Positions 8,467 to 20,340 are shown, numbered from the stretch's first letter. The stretch is DNA of 64,000 bases from Erwinia sp. E602 (GCF_018141005.1 NZ_CP046582.1:4774001-4838000), one strand, 5' to 3'. A program made the numbers and translations. The notes: generated by a model not told the origin, from the letters alone.

Positions 8467-10614
8467 GTGACTGCACAACCGACAAAACCGAGCGGGTTAC
8501 CCGCCGCCACCCGTACACTGCTGTTAAGCGGCGATAACGCAGAACAAAAACGCCAGCAGTTGCTCGCTTACTTCCGCCAGACCTGGGAACTGTATGAGAG
8601 CCTGTTTGACTGCCTGGCCGACGAACGCGCTTACTACACCAAGGCGATCCCGCTGCGCCATCCGCTGATCTTCTACTACGGCCACACCGCCACCTTCTAC
8701 ATTAACAAGCTGATGGCCGGGCAGCTGATCGACCAGCGGATTGACGATCCGATTGAAGCGATGATGGCGATCGGCGTCGATGAGATGAGCTGGGACGATC
8801 TGGACACCAGCCACTACGCGTGGCCAACGCTGGCCGAGCTGCGCGACTATCGCGGCAAGGTGCGCAGCCGGGTGGAGCAGTTTATTCAGGAGATGCCGCT
8901 GACCCTGCCGATCGGCTGGGACAGCCCGGCGTGGGTGATCCTGATGGGCATCGAACATGAGCGCATCCACCTTGAAACCTCCAGCGTACTGATCCGCCAG
9001 CTGCCGGTGCAGTGGGTACAGCCGCAGCCGCACTGGCCGGCCTGCACGGACGCGCGCCATGACCGCCACAGCGTGCCGCACAACAGCCTGATTACCCTGG
9101 CAGGCGGTACGGTCAGCCAGGGCAAAACCGACGACACCTACGGCTGGGATAACGAATATGGTCACCAGCTCCACCAGGTGCAGCCGTTCCAGGCCAGCCG
9201 GATGCTGGTCAGCAATGCCGAATACTACGACTTTGTTGCCGCCGGCGGCTACCGCACCCGCCGCTGGTGGGACGATGAAGGCTGGGGCTGGTGCGAATTT
9301 GCTAACGCCACGATGCCGACCTTCTGGGTGGGAGATGCCACCGCGCCCGACGCGCTTAAGTTGCGGCTGATGACCGAAGAGGTACCGATGCCGTGGGACT
9401 GGCCCGCCGAGGTCAACCAGCTGGAGGCAGCGGCGTTCTGCCGCTGGAAGGCGGAGCAGACCGGCGAACCGGTGCAGCTGCCCGCCGAGTGCGAATGGCT
9501 GCTGCTGCGTGAGCAGGTGCCGGGCGATCAGCCTGAGTGGGATGAAGCGCCAGGCAATATCAACCTTGCCCGCTGGGCCTCCTCCTGCGCGGTCGATCGT
9601 TTCCCTCAGGGCGAGTTTTTTGATCTGATCGGCAACGTCTGGCAATGGACCACCACGCCGATCAACGGCCTGGAAGGCTTCCGCGTGCACCCACTGTACG
9701 ACGACTTCTCCACCCCGACCTTTGACGGCAAGCACTCGCTGATCAAAGGCGGCAGCTGGATCTCCACCGGCAACGAGGCGCTGAAATCCTCGCGCTACGC
9801 CTTCCGCCGCCACTTTTTCCAGCACGCAGGCTTCCGCTACGTGGTCTCACGCCACCAGGAGACCATGACCCTCAACCCCTACGAAACCGACAGCATGGTG
9901 TCGCAGTACCTCGACTTCCAGTACGGCCCGCAGTACTTCGGCGTCGGCAACTATGCCAAAACGCTGGTGGAGATCGCCAGCGGCCTGACCGACAAGCGCC
10001 AGCGTGCGCTGGATATCGGCTGCGCCACCGGCCGCGCCAGCTTTGAACTGGCCCGCCACTTTGAGCAGGTGGTGGGGATGGACTACTCGGCGCGCTTTAT
10101 CGACGTGGCGCTGCAGCTGACCCGCGGTGAGGACTTCCGTTACGTCACTCAGGAAGAGGGCGACCTGGTTGAGTACCGACAGGTGCGGCTGAAGGATATC
10201 GGCATCAGCAGCGAACAGGCCGGCCGCATTCAGTTTGTACAGGGCGACGCCTGCAACCTGAAGCCGCAGCCGGAGAGCTACGATCTGGTGCTGGCGTCTA
10301 ACCTGATCGACCGGCTGCGCCAGCCGAAACGCTTCCTGCAGGACATCACCGCCATGCTTCGCCCCGGCGGCGTGCTGATGCTCTCCTCGCCTTACACCTG
10401 GCTGGAAGAGTTTACGCCGAAGGAGAACTGGCTGGGCGGCGTGCGCGAGAACGGCGAGGCGCTCTCCACTTACCAGGCGCTGCAGCGGCTGCTGGCGGCC
10501 GATTATGAAGAGATCGCTCCACCGCAGGATCTGCCCTTCGTGATCCGCGAAACCGCCCGCAAATACCAGCACACGGTGGCGCAGCTGACCGTCTGGCGTA
10601 AGCGTAAGCGTTAG
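8467..10614 (+). CDS. ovoA: Ovothiol A synthase OvoA (sulfoxide synthase plus methyltransferase)
   Basis: Predicted to join cysteine to histidine C5 using O2 and Fe(II), giving 5-histidylcysteine sulfoxide, the first step to ovothiol A. At 715 residues it has three domains. A DinB-like domain holds the iron site: His73 in YGHT, and HxxxHxE at His164/His168 in EHERIHLE. A formylglycine-generating-enzyme/C-type-lectin-like domain covers about 205-462 (AGGTVSQGKTDD, GNVWQWT, KGGSW, GFRYVVSRH). A class I methyltransferase from about 495 has LDIGCATGRASFE. Tyr411 in HPLYDDF probably corresponds to the active-site Tyr417 studied in the Erwinia tasmaniensis enzyme (inference). It starts with GTG. 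No ovoB-like lyase gene is adjacent. A possible TATAGT -10 lies at 8419. Confidence 0.93.
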   Translation: MTAQPTKPSGLPAATRTLLLSGDNAEQKRQQLLAYFRQTWELYESLFDCLADERAYYTKAIPLRHPLIFYYGHTATFYINKLMAGQLIDQRIDDPIEAMMAIGVDEMSWDDLDTSHYAWPTLAELRDYRGKVRSRVEQFIQEMPLTLPIGWDSPAWVILMGIEHERIHLETSSVLIRQLPVQWVQPQPHWPACTDARHDRHSVPHNSLITLAGGTVSQGKTDDTYGWDNEYGHQLHQVQPFQASRMLVSNAEYYDFVAAGGYRTRRWWDDEGWGWCEFANATMPTFWVGDATAPDALKLRLMTEEVPMPWDWPAEVNQLEAAAFCRWKAEQTGEPVQLPAECEWLLLREQVPGDQPEWDEAPGNINLARWASSCAVDRFPQGEFFDLIGNVWQWTTTPINGLEGFRVHPLYDDFSTPTFDGKHSLIKGGSWISTGNEALKSSRYAFRRHFFQHAGFRYVVSRHQETMTLNPYETDSMVSQYLDFQYGPQYFGVGNYAKTLVEIASGLTDKRQRALDIGCATGRASFELARHFEQVVGMDYSARFIDVALQLTRGEDFRYVTQEEGDLVEYRQVRLKDIGISSEQAGRIQFVQGDACNLKPQPESYDLVLASNLIDRLRQPKRFLQDITAMLRPGGVLMLSSPYTWLEEFTPKENWLGGVRENGEALSTYQALQRLLAADYEEIAPPQDLPFVIRETARKYQHTVAQLTVWRKRKR

Positions 10615-10660
10615 CTGTTAGCTGTTAGCCAGCAGGTTTTTAAAGATCCTGCAGGCGACG

Positions 10661-10867
10661 CAAACCGTAAAGCGAAGGGAGCCTGTCAGGATCCTGGCAG
10701 GCAACCTGAACCGGGCACGGGGCTAACGGTGCCCTTCCTTCAGACAACACAAACCGTAAAGCGAAGGGAGCCTGTCCACGGAGTAAAGCATCACGGGCCA
10801 CGGACGGCCCGTGCTGAGCCGTCATGGAAGACGTTTTTTGCGTCTTTACGGAGTGGACAGGCTCCCT
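10661..10867. repeat. Direct and inverted repeats between ovoA and asnC
   Basis: A 27-bp sequence beginning CAAACCGTAAAGCGAAGGGA occurs at 10661-10687 and again at 10750-10776, identical and 89 bp apart. The inverse complement of its last part, GTGGACAGGCTCCCT, follows at 10853-10867, so the second copy can fold back over about 75 bases. Inside that fold are two smaller hairpins: CACGGGCC/GGCCCGTG (10792-10813) and AAGACG/CGTCTT (10828-10846). No plausible gene is present. This may be a family of dispersed intergenic elements or a structured RNA; I cannot tell which. Confidence 0.75.
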
Positions 10868-10897
10868 GAAGCTGCCACATTCCAGCAGCAGACAACG

Positions 10898-10937
10898 TTT
10901 TTTGCTTTTTGCTTTTTGCTTTTTGCTTTTTGCTTTT
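10898..10937. repeat. Heptanucleotide tandem repeat upstream of asnC
   Basis: TTTTTGC is repeated five times in a row (GC steps at 10904, 10911, 10918, 10925 and 10932). It lies 100 bases before the asnC start, in the likely promoter region. A seven-base unit can gain or lose copies by slipped-strand mispairing, changing promoter spacing. Confidence 0.85.
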
Positions 10938-11037
10938 AAAAGCTTCCCACTGTTATTCCGGCAATTTTATTGTCAATTTCCCTTATTTCCTGCACATTAT
11001 CCCCTTAAACACTGAACAATCCCTAACCGGAGTGACC

Positions 11038-11499
11038 ATGGCCGACACCCTGCAACCCGATAACCTCGATCGCGGCATCCTCAACGCGCTGCTGGACAAT
11101 GCCCGCATCGCCTACGCCGAACTGGCCAAACAGTTCAACGTCAGCCCGGGCACCATCCACGTGCGGGTAGAGAAGATGAAGCAGGCTGGCATCATCAAAG
11201 GCACCCGGGTAGACATTGATCCCAAACAGCTGGGCTACGACGTCTGCTGCTTTATCGGCATCATCTTAAAGAGCGCCAAAGACTACCCGTCCGCGCTGGC
11301 GCGGCTGGAAGCGCTGGATGAAGTGGTCGAGGCCTACTACACCACCGGCCACTACAGCATCTTCATCAAGGTAATGTGCCGCTCCATCGACCACCTGCAG
11401 CAGGTACTGATCAACAAGGTGCAGACCATTGATGAAATCCAGTCCACCGAAACCCTGATCTCCCTGCAAAACCCGATCATGCGCCCGATCAAACCCTGA
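11038..11499 (+). CDS. asnC: Lrp/AsnC-family regulator AsnC
   Basis: An asparagine-responsive regulator of 153 residues. The N-terminal helix-turn-helix is in ELAKQFNVSPGTIHVRVEKM, and the C-terminal RAM ligand domain includes CCFIGIILKSAKDYP and TTGHYSIFIKV, nearly identical to E. coli AsnC. In E. coli it activates the divergent asnA and represses gidA (mnmG); asnA is not here, so its targets must lie elsewhere or be limited to mioC, mnmG and itself. ATG at 11038 is preceded by CCGGAGTGACC, a good ribosome site. Confidence 0.95.
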   Translation: MADTLQPDNLDRGILNALLDNARIAYAELAKQFNVSPGTIHVRVEKMKQAGIIKGTRVDIDPKQLGYDVCCFIGIILKSAKDYPSALARLEALDEVVEAYYTTGHYSIFIKVMCRSIDHLQQVLINKVQTIDEIQSTETLISLQNPIMRPIKP

Positions 11500-11857
11500 T
11501 CGGTGCATAACATTATCCACAGCCATTTCTGGCATAAATCAGCCAGATAAAACGCCCCAATGACATTGAGAAAAGGATCTTCTCATTAGCCCCTTTTACA
11601 GTCCCTCTTCTTTGAAACATATCTTACTGAAACAGATCTAACAGGCGGCTGCACCGTCGGCGGCGCAGCCAGTTTCGCTTCGGCCAGCGCGCAGCACCCG
11701 GAGCGTACTCATGTACGTGAGGATGCGAGCACTGCCCGAGGCGGAAATGGCAAGTGAGCCAGGTGCCCAACAGAATGAATACCCCTACTTACCCACAGGT
11801 AGATCCCAGGGTGATCACAGGGTACAATGCCCGCCTTTACGACTCAGGGATCCCCTC
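11500..11857. promoter_or_regulatory. asnC-mioC intergenic region with DnaA-box-like sites
   Basis: A 358-base gap. A consensus DnaA box TTATCCACA lies at 11513-11521, and a one-mismatch box TTACCCACA at 11789-11797. A TACAAT (11823-11828) is a candidate mioC -10 element. In E. coli mioC transcription is repressed by DnaA and runs into oriC, which fits these sites. A short fold-back GAGAAAAGGATCTTCTC lies near 11567. No gene was recognised. Confidence 0.6.
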
Positions 11858-12298
11858 ATGGCCGACATTACCTTAATCAGTGGCAGCACCTTAGGCAGCG
11901 CAGAATATGTTGCCGATCATCTGGCAGAGAAACTGGAAGAAGCCGGTTTTTCTACCGAGACGCTGCACGGCCCGGAGCTGGAAGAGCTAAAGATGGAGGG
12001 GATCTGGCTGCTGGTGGCTTCTACCCACGGCGCAGGAGAACTGCCGGATAACATCCTGCCGCTGTTTGACGCTATAAAAGAACAGCAGCCGGACCTCAGC
12101 CAGCTGCGCTACGGTGCGGTGGGTATTGGCAACCGCGAATATGACCTGTTCTGCGGTGCGATCGATCTGTTTGACGATCTGCTGATCTCACTGGGCGCAT
12201 CACGTATTGGTGACGTCTTTAAGATCGACGTGCTGCAGCATGAGATTCCGGAAGATCCGGCCGGTGAATGGGTTGAAAGCTGGAAAGCGCTGATCTGA
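11858..12298 (+). CDS. mioC: Flavodoxin-like protein MioC
   Basis: An FMN-binding flavodoxin-fold protein of 146 residues next to oriC. Motifs are SGSTLGSAEYVADHL (FMN phosphate loop) and STHGAGELPDN, followed by GIGNREYDLFCGA, all as in E. coli MioC. It has been reported to support biotin synthase activity. ATG at 11858 is chosen because the protein then begins MADITLISGST like its homologues. Transcription proceeds into oriC and may influence initiation. Confidence 0.95.
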   Translation: MADITLISGSTLGSAEYVADHLAEKLEEAGFSTETLHGPELEELKMEGIWLLVASTHGAGELPDNILPLFDAIKEQQPDLSQLRYGAVGIGNREYDLFCGAIDLFDDLLISLGASRIGDVFKIDVLQHEIPEDPAGEWVESWKALI

Positions 12299-12339
12299 GC
12301 ACCAGGATCTGCCCGCGATCGGTGGGTGGATCCTCAGAA

Positions 12340-12680
12340 AACGTGCCTTTTCGATCGTGAGTTTTGTAAATATTGTCCTTTTTTGTCCATTTTCGCACCG
12401 CTTATCTGTGGATAACATAACGAATTACCCGGTGAAAACCGGTGGTTATCCCAATAACAACCCAGGTGCTTTCCTGAGCCTGTGCATAAGTACCTATTTT
12501 GATCCCAGCTTATACGCGAAAGGATCACCGATCATTCACAGCTAACGATCGTCTCTAATCGGTTGATCGTTATCGGCTAATCAGGCTTATCCACAGAGAT
12601 CGACGATCCTAATAGAAAGATCTAACAAAGAGATCTTTAAATAAAAAAGATCTTCTTTTTAATACCCAGGGATCCCGACG
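12340..12680. other. oriC: Chromosomal replication origin oriC
   Basis: This lies between mioC and mnmG, as in E. coli but inverted relative to the usual drawing. DnaA boxes are visible at 12407-12415 (TGTGGATAA, R4), 12446-12454 (TTATCCCAA, R3-like), 12481-12489 (TGTGCATAA, R2) and 12587-12595 (TTATCCACA, R1). R1 and R4 face each other as in E. coli. About 15 GATC sites lie between 12305 and 12675, the substrate for Dam and SeqA. The AT-rich unwinding region is next to R1, toward mnmG. Confidence 0.96.
12603..12660. other. oriC DNA unwinding element
   Basis: An AT-rich stretch next to DnaA box R1 with three AGATCT-centred repeats (12617, 12631, 12648) in A/T-rich context. These correspond to the L, M and R 13-mers of E. 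coli oriC, read on the opposite strand. This is where strand opening begins in the family. Confidence 0.85.
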
Positions 12681-12765
12681 CTTTCACCGTCCGCTAAAGT
12701 TGAGTAGAATCCACGCCCCGGACAACGATCCCCCTTCATTCGCACAAACCGCGAGGTGCAGTACC

Positions 12766-14655
12766 ATGTTTTATCCAGATCCTTTTGACGTCATCGTAAT
12801 CGGTGGTGGTCATGCGGGGACAGAAGCCGCGATGGCCGCTGCCCGGATGGGTCAGCAAACCCTGTTATTAACCCACAACATCGACACGCTGGGGCAGATG
12901 TCCTGCAACCCGGCGATCGGCGGCATCGGGAAAGGACATCTGGTTAAAGAAGTGGACGCACTGGGTGGCCTGATGGCACACGCCATTGACCAGGCCGGCA
13001 TCCAGTTTAGGATACTAAACGCCAGCAAAGGGCCTGCCGTCAGGGCGACCCGTGCGCAGGCCGACCGCGTGCTCTATCGTCAGGCGGTACGCACCGCGCT
13101 GGAGAATCAGCCGAACCTGATGATCTTCCAGCAGGCGGTTGAGGATCTGATCGTCGAAAACGATCGGGTGGTCGGTGCCGTGACCCAGATGGGCCTGAAG
13201 TTCCGCGCCAGGTCAGTGGTACTCACCGTAGGCACCTTCCTCGACGGTAAAATTCATATCGGCATGGATAACTACAGCGGTGGCCGTGCCGGCGATCCGC
13301 CGTCGATTTCCCTGTCTCAGCGTCTGCGTGAGCTGCCGCTGCGCGTGGGCCGCCTGAAAACCGGTACGCCGCCGCGCATCGATGCGCGTACCATCGACTT
13401 CAGCGTGCTGGCCCCGCAGCACGGCGACACGCCGCTGCCGGTGTTCTCGTTTATGGGCGACGTCAGCCAGCATCCGCGTCAGGTGCCGTGCTGGATCACC
13501 TACACCAACGAAAAAACCCATGAGGTGATCCGCAACAACCTCGATCGCAGCCCGATGTACGCCGGGGTGATCGAAGGGATCGGTCCACGCTACTGCCCGT
13601 CGATCGAAGACAAGGTGATGCGTTTTGCCGATAAAAACGCCCATCAGATCTTCCTTGAGCCGGAAGGACTGACCAGCAACGAAATTTACCCGAACGGCAT
13701 CTCCACCAGCCTGCCGTTTGACGTACAGATGCAGATCGTCCGCTCAATGCAGGGGATGGAAAACGCCAAAATTATCCGTCCTGGCTACGCGATTGAGTAC
13801 GATTACTTCGACCCGCGCGACCTGAAGCCGACGCTGGAAAGCAAATATATTCAGGGTCTGTTCTTTGCCGGTCAGATTAACGGCACCACCGGCTATGAAG
13901 AAGCGGCGGCACAGGGCCTGCTGGCCGGCCTGAACGCCGGACGCTACTCGGCCGACAAAGAGGGCTGGGCGCCGCGTCGCGATCAGGCCTATCTGGGCGT
14001 GCTGGTCGACGACCTCTGCACCCTTGGTACCAAAGAGCCGTACCGTATGTTTACCTCACGCGCGGAATACCGCCTGATGCTGCGTGAAGACAACGCCGAT
14101 ATGCGCCTGACCGCCGCCGGCCGCGAGCTGGGCCTGGTCGACGACGCCCGCTGGGCACGCTTTAACCAGAAGCTGGAGCGCATCGAGCTGGAGCGTCAGC
14201 GCCTGCGTGACATCTGGGTACACCCGAAAACCGAATCGGTGACCGAGATCAACGGCGCACTCAGCGCACCGCTGACCAAAGAGGCCAGCGGCGAAGATCT
14301 GCTGCGTCGTCCGGAGATGACCTACCGCCTGCTGACGGGCCTCAGCGCCTACGCGCCGGCGCTGGATGATGCTGAAGCGGCCGATCAGGTTGAGATCCAG
14401 GTGAAGTACGAAGGCTACATCGCCCGCCAGCAGGAGGAGATCGACCGCCAGCTGCGCAACGAGAACACCCTGCTGCCGGTCGACCTCGACTACCGCCAGG
14501 TAAGCGGCCTCTCCAACGAAGTGATCGCCAAACTCAACGATCACAAACCGGGATCGATTGGCCAGGCTGGCCGCATCTCCGGGATCACCCCGGCGGCGAT
14601 TTCGATCCTGCTGATTTATCTCAAAAAGCAGGGCTTACTGCGCAAAAGCGCGTAA
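12766..14655 (+). CDS. mnmG: tRNA uridine 5-carboxymethylaminomethyl modification enzyme MnmG
   Basis: An FAD- and folate-dependent enzyme that, with MnmE, modifies U34 of certain tRNAs. It has 629 residues, the same as E. coli MnmG (GidA). The N-terminal FAD fold is [14 protein letters not shown], and the family signature [17 protein letters not shown] follows; the helical C-terminus binds MnmE. ATG at 12766 gives [15 protein letters not shown], as in homologues. A longer reading upstream would run into oriC and is rejected. Its partner mnmE starts beyond the right-hand end of the window, at 63837 and up. Confidence 0.97.
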   Translation: MFYPDPFDVIVIGGGHAGTEAAMAAARMGQQTLLLTHNIDTLGQMSCNPAIGGIGKGHLVKEVDALGGLMAHAIDQAGIQFRILNASKGPAVRATRAQADRVLYRQAVRTALENQPNLMIFQQAVEDLIVENDRVVGAVTQMGLKFRARSVVLTVGTFLDGKIHIGMDNYSGGRAGDPPSISLSQRLRELPLRVGRLKTGTPPRIDARTIDFSVLAPQHGDTPLPVFSFMGDVSQHPRQVPCWITYTNEKTHEVIRNNLDRSPMYAGVIEGIGPRYCPSIEDKVMRFADKNAHQIFLEPEGLTSNEIYPNGISTSLPFDVQMQIVRSMQGMENAKIIRPGYAIEYDYFDPRDLKPTLESKYIQGLFFAGQINGTTGYEEAAAQGLLAGLNAGRYSADKEGWAPRRDQAYLGVLVDDLCTLGTKEPYRMFTSRAEYRLMLREDNADMRLTAAGRELGLVDDARWARFNQKLERIELERQRLRDIWVHPKTESVTEINGALSAPLTKEASGEDLLRRPEMTYRLLTGLSAYAPALDDAEAADQVEIQVKYEGYIARQQEEIDRQLRNENTLLPVDLDYRQVSGLSNEVIAKLNDHKPGSIGQAGRISGITPAAISILLIYLKKQGLLRKSA

Positions 14656-14664
14656 CCTGCTCTC

Positions 14665-14684
14665 AGGCCGGGGCAACCCGGCCT
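14665..14684 (+). other. Hairpin between mnmG and rsmG
   Basis: AGGCCGGG and CCCGGCCT pair with a GCAA tetraloop and are followed by only two Ts before CG. It is too close to rsmG (20 bases) and lacks a T-run, so it is more likely an attenuator or processing site than a full terminator. Confidence 0.5.
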
Positions 14685-14704
14685 TTCGACGGAAGCGAAC
14701 CCAC

Positions 14705-15325
14705 GTGATTAATAAACTCTCTGCTCTGCTGCGCAAAGCCGGTATTGAACTCTCCGAACAGCAGAAACAGCAGCTGGTCGGCTATGTTGAACTGCTGCAC
14801 AAATGGAACAAAGCCTACAACCTGACCTCGGTGCGTGACCCGGAGCAGATGCTGGTGCGCCATATCCTCGACAGCGTGGTGGTGGAACCCCACCTGACCG
14901 GCCAGCGTTTTATCGACGTCGGCACCGGCCCGGGCCTGCCCGGCGTTCCGCTGGCGATCGTACGCCCGGACAGCCACTTCACCCTGCTGGACAGCCTGGG
15001 GAAACGCATTCGCTTCCTTAAGCAGGTACAGCACGAGCTGAAGCTGGACAACATTACGCCGGTGCAGAGCCGCGTTGAGGCATTTCCGGCCGAGCCGCCG
15101 TTTGACGGGGTGATCAGCCGGGCTTTCGCCTCGCTGCACGATATGCTCAGCTGGTGCCACCACCTGCCGGGGCCGCAGGGGCGTTTTTATGCGCTGAAAG
15201 GCGTGGTGCCGCAGGACGAACTGGACAGCCTGCCGGCCGGTTTCAGCCTGGAAAAGGTGGCACAACTGCAGGTGCCTGAGCTGGAAGGTGAGCGGCATCT
15301 GCTGGTGCTGACCCGCAAACCCTGA
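14705..15325 (+). CDS. rsmG: 16S rRNA m7G527 methyltransferase RsmG
   Basis: An SAM-dependent enzyme that methylates N7 of G527 in 16S rRNA; loss gives low-level streptomycin resistance. It has 206 residues. The SAM site is [17 protein letters not shown], preceded by [11 protein letters not shown] and followed by [12 protein letters not shown]. The start is GTG at 14705, giving an N-terminus equivalent to E. coli MLNKLS. It is likely cotranscribed with mnmG and ends in a clear terminator. Confidence 0.96.
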   Translation: MINKLSALLRKAGIELSEQQKQQLVGYVELLHKWNKAYNLTSVRDPEQMLVRHILDSVVVEPHLTGQRFIDVGTGPGLPGVPLAIVRPDSHFTLLDSLGKRIRFLKQVQHELKLDNITPVQSRVEAFPAEPPFDGVISRAFASLHDMLSWCHHLPGPQGRFYALKGVVPQDELDSLPAGFSLEKVAQLQVPELEGERHLLVLTRKP

Positions 15326-15373
15326 CCCGCGTCGGGCCCGACAAAATCGTGCTGATTGCGCGGCCCGATCATC

Positions 15374-15410
15374 AAAGCGGTCAGCAACCTGCACGTTGAC
15401 CGCTTTTTTT
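15374..15410 (+). terminator. Rho-independent terminator of mnmG-rsmG
   Basis: AAAGCGGTCA (15374-15383) pairs with TGACCGCTTT (15397-15406), followed by a continuous T-run to 15410. It lies 49 bases after the rsmG stop. Confidence 0.9.
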
Positions 15411-16053
15411 CCTCTGAACGGTCTTAATCTTCCTTAACCGGCCGACGTAAAAGCGCCGATGGCGGGTATCCGTTGAAAAGTGCGATCTTTTATCCGCGTG
15501 TGCAGAAGAGGGCAGGGGGCAGACAGAAGCGAGATTCAGGATGAAAATGTGAGAAAGAGGTGGACGCAGCAGCCGCGTTGACATTAAATCTGCCGACAGA
15601 CACGATCTGCAAGCCTTGGTTACATTTAACGGCTGATTCACAATTCATTATCATGAGTGTCACTTTTTTCAGCCATTTTACCCGAGACATTAGTCACGCA
15701 TGAAAATATGAGCGCGTAATAAGTTGGCGTGAGTAATAGCATTGGCGGTGTTAAATATTTGCTACGGATGTCAATGAAAGGTTTTTATCAAGATAACCAA
15801 CCGTTTTTAAATTTAATAAGTCTATCTTGTTGAATTTAATGAAAATATTAACACTGTTTAAACTAAAAACTGACAAATACCAGAATAATTATCCGCAATA
15901 ACATTACTGAATTGTGATCTTACGCACGCTTTATGAGCAAATAGCACCTTGAATTACATGCAAAGGGTCGGCCAGGACGGAAGTTGCCGCTTTGCAAAAA
16001 TAGCGAACTCGAAAGAAATTTAAATAATTGTTCACCTTTTCTCGACTTATCCA
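15411..16053. other. AT-rich non-coding spacer before the atp operon
   Basis: With the flanking elements this gap spans 845 bases between rsmG and atpI. The part from about 15640 to 15960 is strongly AT-rich compared with its surroundings. No conserved open frame or RNA gene was recognised. E. coli has a similar but shorter gap here. It may hold curved DNA or nucleoid-protein sites near the origin. Confidence 0.5.
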
Positions 16054-16081
16054 TTGAAATCACAGGTGCGCACCGTATAAT
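16054..16081 (+). promoter_or_regulatory. Candidate sigma-70 promoter of the atp operon
   Basis: TTGAAA at 16054-16059 and TATAAT at 16076-16081, separated by 16 bases, lie about 90 bases before the atpI start. They match the consensus well and are the only good pair close to atpI. Confidence 0.75.
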
Positions 16082-16170
16082 TTGCACGTTTTTTGCTGCT
16101 TGACTCGCGCGAGCGCGGGCAGCGTGATACGACACGCGACATCCCCTCGGGGCAGGAGAGTTTCAGCGTC

Positions 16171-18239
<2,069 letters not shown>

Positions 18240-18250
18240 GGGAGGGGCTG

Positions 18251-18784
18251 ATGTCTGAATTTACTACCGTAGCTCGCCCCTACGCTAAAGCCGCTTTTGA
18301 CTTTGCGGTTGAGCATCAAAGCGTCGATGGCTGGCAGCAGATGCTGGCATTTGCCGCCGAAGTGGCTGGCAATGAACAGGTAACAGAACTTCTTTCCGGC
18401 GCACTGGCGCCGGAAGCGTTGTCTGGTGCCTTCATCGCCATCTGTGGTGACCAACTCGACGAAGCCGGTCAGAACCTGATTAAGGTGATGGCTGAAAACA
18501 AACGTTTGCCAGCACTTGCCGATGTACTGGAGCAGTTCATCCAACTGCGTGCCGCACATGATGCGACCGCCGACGTTGAGGTGATTTCCTCCACTGCATT
18601 AAGTGACGAGCAGCTGACCAAAATCAGCGCTGCGATGGAAAAACGTCTGTCACGCAAAGTTAAGCTGAATTGCAAAATTGATAAGTCTGTAATGGCAGGC
18701 GTAATCATCCGTGCGGGTGATATGGTCATTGATGGCAGCGTACGCGGCCGTCTTGAGCGCCTTACCGACGTCTTGCAGTCTTAA
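18251..18784 (+). CDS. atpH: ATP synthase F1 subunit delta
   Basis: Delta (177 residues) links the b dimer to the top of the alpha3beta3 head. The N-terminal helical domain begins [16 protein letters not shown], and the C-terminal motif [23 protein letters not shown] is typical. It starts 11 bases after atpF with GGGAGGGGCTG as ribosome site. Confidence 0.97.
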   Translation: MSEFTTVARPYAKAAFDFAVEHQSVDGWQQMLAFAAEVAGNEQVTELLSGALAPEALSGAFIAICGDQLDEAGQNLIKVMAENKRLPALADVLEQFIQLRAAHDATADVEVISSTALSDEQLTKISAAMEKRLSRKVKLNCKIDKSVMAGVIIRAGDMVIDGSVRGRLERLTDVLQS

Positions 18785-18798
18785 GGGGACTGGAGCAT

Positions 18799-20340
18799 AT
18801 GCAACTGAATTCCACCGAAATCAGCGAACTGATCAAGCAGCGCATTGCTCAGTTCAATGTAGTGAGCGAAGCTCACAACGAAGGTACAATCGTTTCTGTA
18901 AGTGACGGTATCATTCGCGTTAACGGCCTGGCCGACGTGATGCAGGGTGAGATGATCGCCCTGCCTGGTAACCGTTATGCCATCGCACTGAACCTGGAGC
19001 GCGACTCCGTAGGTGCAGTTGTGATGGGTCCATACGCTGACCTCGCCGAAGGCATGAAGGTTAAGTGTACTGGCCGTATCCTGGAAGTACCGGTTGGCCG
19101 TGGCCTGCTGGGTCGCGTAGTGAACACCCTGGGTGCTCCTATTGACGGTAAAGGCGCTATCGACAACGACGGCTTCTCGCCGATCGAAGTGATTGCACCG
19201 GGCGTTATCGACCGTCAGTCCGTTGACCAGCCTGTACAGACCGGCTACAAATCTGTTGATGCGATGATTCCAATCGGCCGTGGCCAGCGTGAGCTGATCA
19301 TCGGTGACCGTCAGACCGGTAAAACCGCGATGGCGATCGATGCAATCATCAACCAGCGTGATTCCGGCATCAAATGTGTGTACGTGGCTATCGGCCAGAA
19401 AGCGTCTACCATCGCTAACGTGGTACGTAAACTGGAAGAGCACAACGCGCTGGCTAACACCATCGTTGTGGTTGCAACCGCATCTGAGTCTGCTGCGCTG
19501 CAGTACCTGGCACCGTATGCCGGTTGTGCGATGGGTGAATACTTCCGTGACCGCGGTGAAGACGCGCTGATCGTATACGATGACCTGTCTAAACAGGCCG
19601 TTGCTTATCGTCAGGTTTCTCTGCTGCTGCGCCGTCCACCGGGTCGTGAAGCCTTCCCTGGCGACGTGTTCTACCTCCACTCCCGTCTGCTGGAGCGTGC
19701 TTCCCGCGTGAGCGCCGACTACGTCGAGCGTTTCACCAACGGTGAAGTGAAAGGTAAAACCGGCTCCCTGACCGCGCTGCCAATCATCGAAACCCAGGCG
19801 GGTGACGTTTCTGCGTTCGTTCCGACCAACGTAATCTCGATTACCGATGGTCAGATCTTCCTGGAAACCAACCTGTTTAACTCCGGTATTCGTCCGGCGG
19901 TTAACCCGGGTATCTCGGTATCTCGTGTAGGTGGTGCTGCTCAGACCAAGATCATCAAGAAACTGTCCGGTGGTATCCGTACCGCGCTGGCACAGTATCG
20001 TGAACTGGCGGCGTTCTCGCAGTTCGCCTCCGATCTGGATGAAGCAACCCGCAAACAGCTGAGCCACGGTCAGAAAGTGACCGAGCTGCTGAAACAGAAA
20101 CAGTATGCGCCGATGTCCGTAGCGCAGCAGGGTCTGGTGCTGTTTGCTGCCGAGCGTGGCTTCCTGAATGACGTCGAACTGGCGAAAATCGGTAGCTTCG
20201 AAGCGGCCCTGCTGGCTTATGCGGATCGCGATCACGCTGAGCTGATGGCTGATATCAACCAGTCTGGTAACTATAACGGCGAAATCGAAGAGAAGCTGAA
20301 AGGCCTCCTCGAAACGTTTAAAGCAACCCAGTCCTGGTAA
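18799..20340 (+). CDS. atpA: ATP synthase F1 subunit alpha
   Basis: The non-catalytic nucleotide-binding subunit (513 residues). The Walker A motif is GDRQTGKTA and the Walker B region is [12 protein letters not shown]. The alpha signature [17 protein letters not shown] and arginine finger in this segment are present. A beta-barrel, central and helical C-terminal domain are in normal order. Confidence 0.98.
   Translation: MQLNSTEISELIKQRIAQFNVVSEAHNEGTIVSVSDGIIRVNGLADVMQGEMIALPGNRYAIALNLERDSVGAVVMGPYADLAEGMKVKCTGRILEVPVGRGLLGRVVNTLGAPIDGKGAIDNDGFSPIEVIAPGVIDRQSVDQPVQTGYKSVDAMIPIGRGQRELIIGDRQTGKTAMAIDAIINQRDSGIKCVYVAIGQKASTIANVVRKLEEHNALANTIVVVATASESAALQYLAPYAGCAMGEYFRDRGEDALIVYDDLSKQAVAYRQVSLLLRRPPGREAFPGDVFYLHSRLLERASRVSADYVERFTNGEVKGKTGSLTALPIIETQAGDVSAFVPTNVISITDGQIFLETNLFNSGIRPAVNPGISVSRVGGAAQTKIIKKLSGGIRTALAQYRELAAFSQFASDLDEATRKQLSHGQKVTELLKQKQYAPMSVAQQGLVLFAAERGFLNDVELAKIGSFEAALLAYADRDHAELMADINQSGNYNGEIEEKLKGLLETFKATQSW

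Noticed and set aside
8524..9825. A 433-codon minus-strand frame opposite ovoA
   Set aside because: Composition-driven antisense frame. ovoA is complete with all family motifs, and the antisense product resembles nothing known to me.
8374..11037. asnA between viaA and asnC
   Set aside because: No frame on either strand resembles asparagine synthetase A; the space is filled by ovoA and repeats.
18781..20235. A 484-codon minus-strand frame opposite atpA
   Set aside because: atpA is one of the most conserved genes known, and the antisense frame crosses its whole length without motifs of its own.
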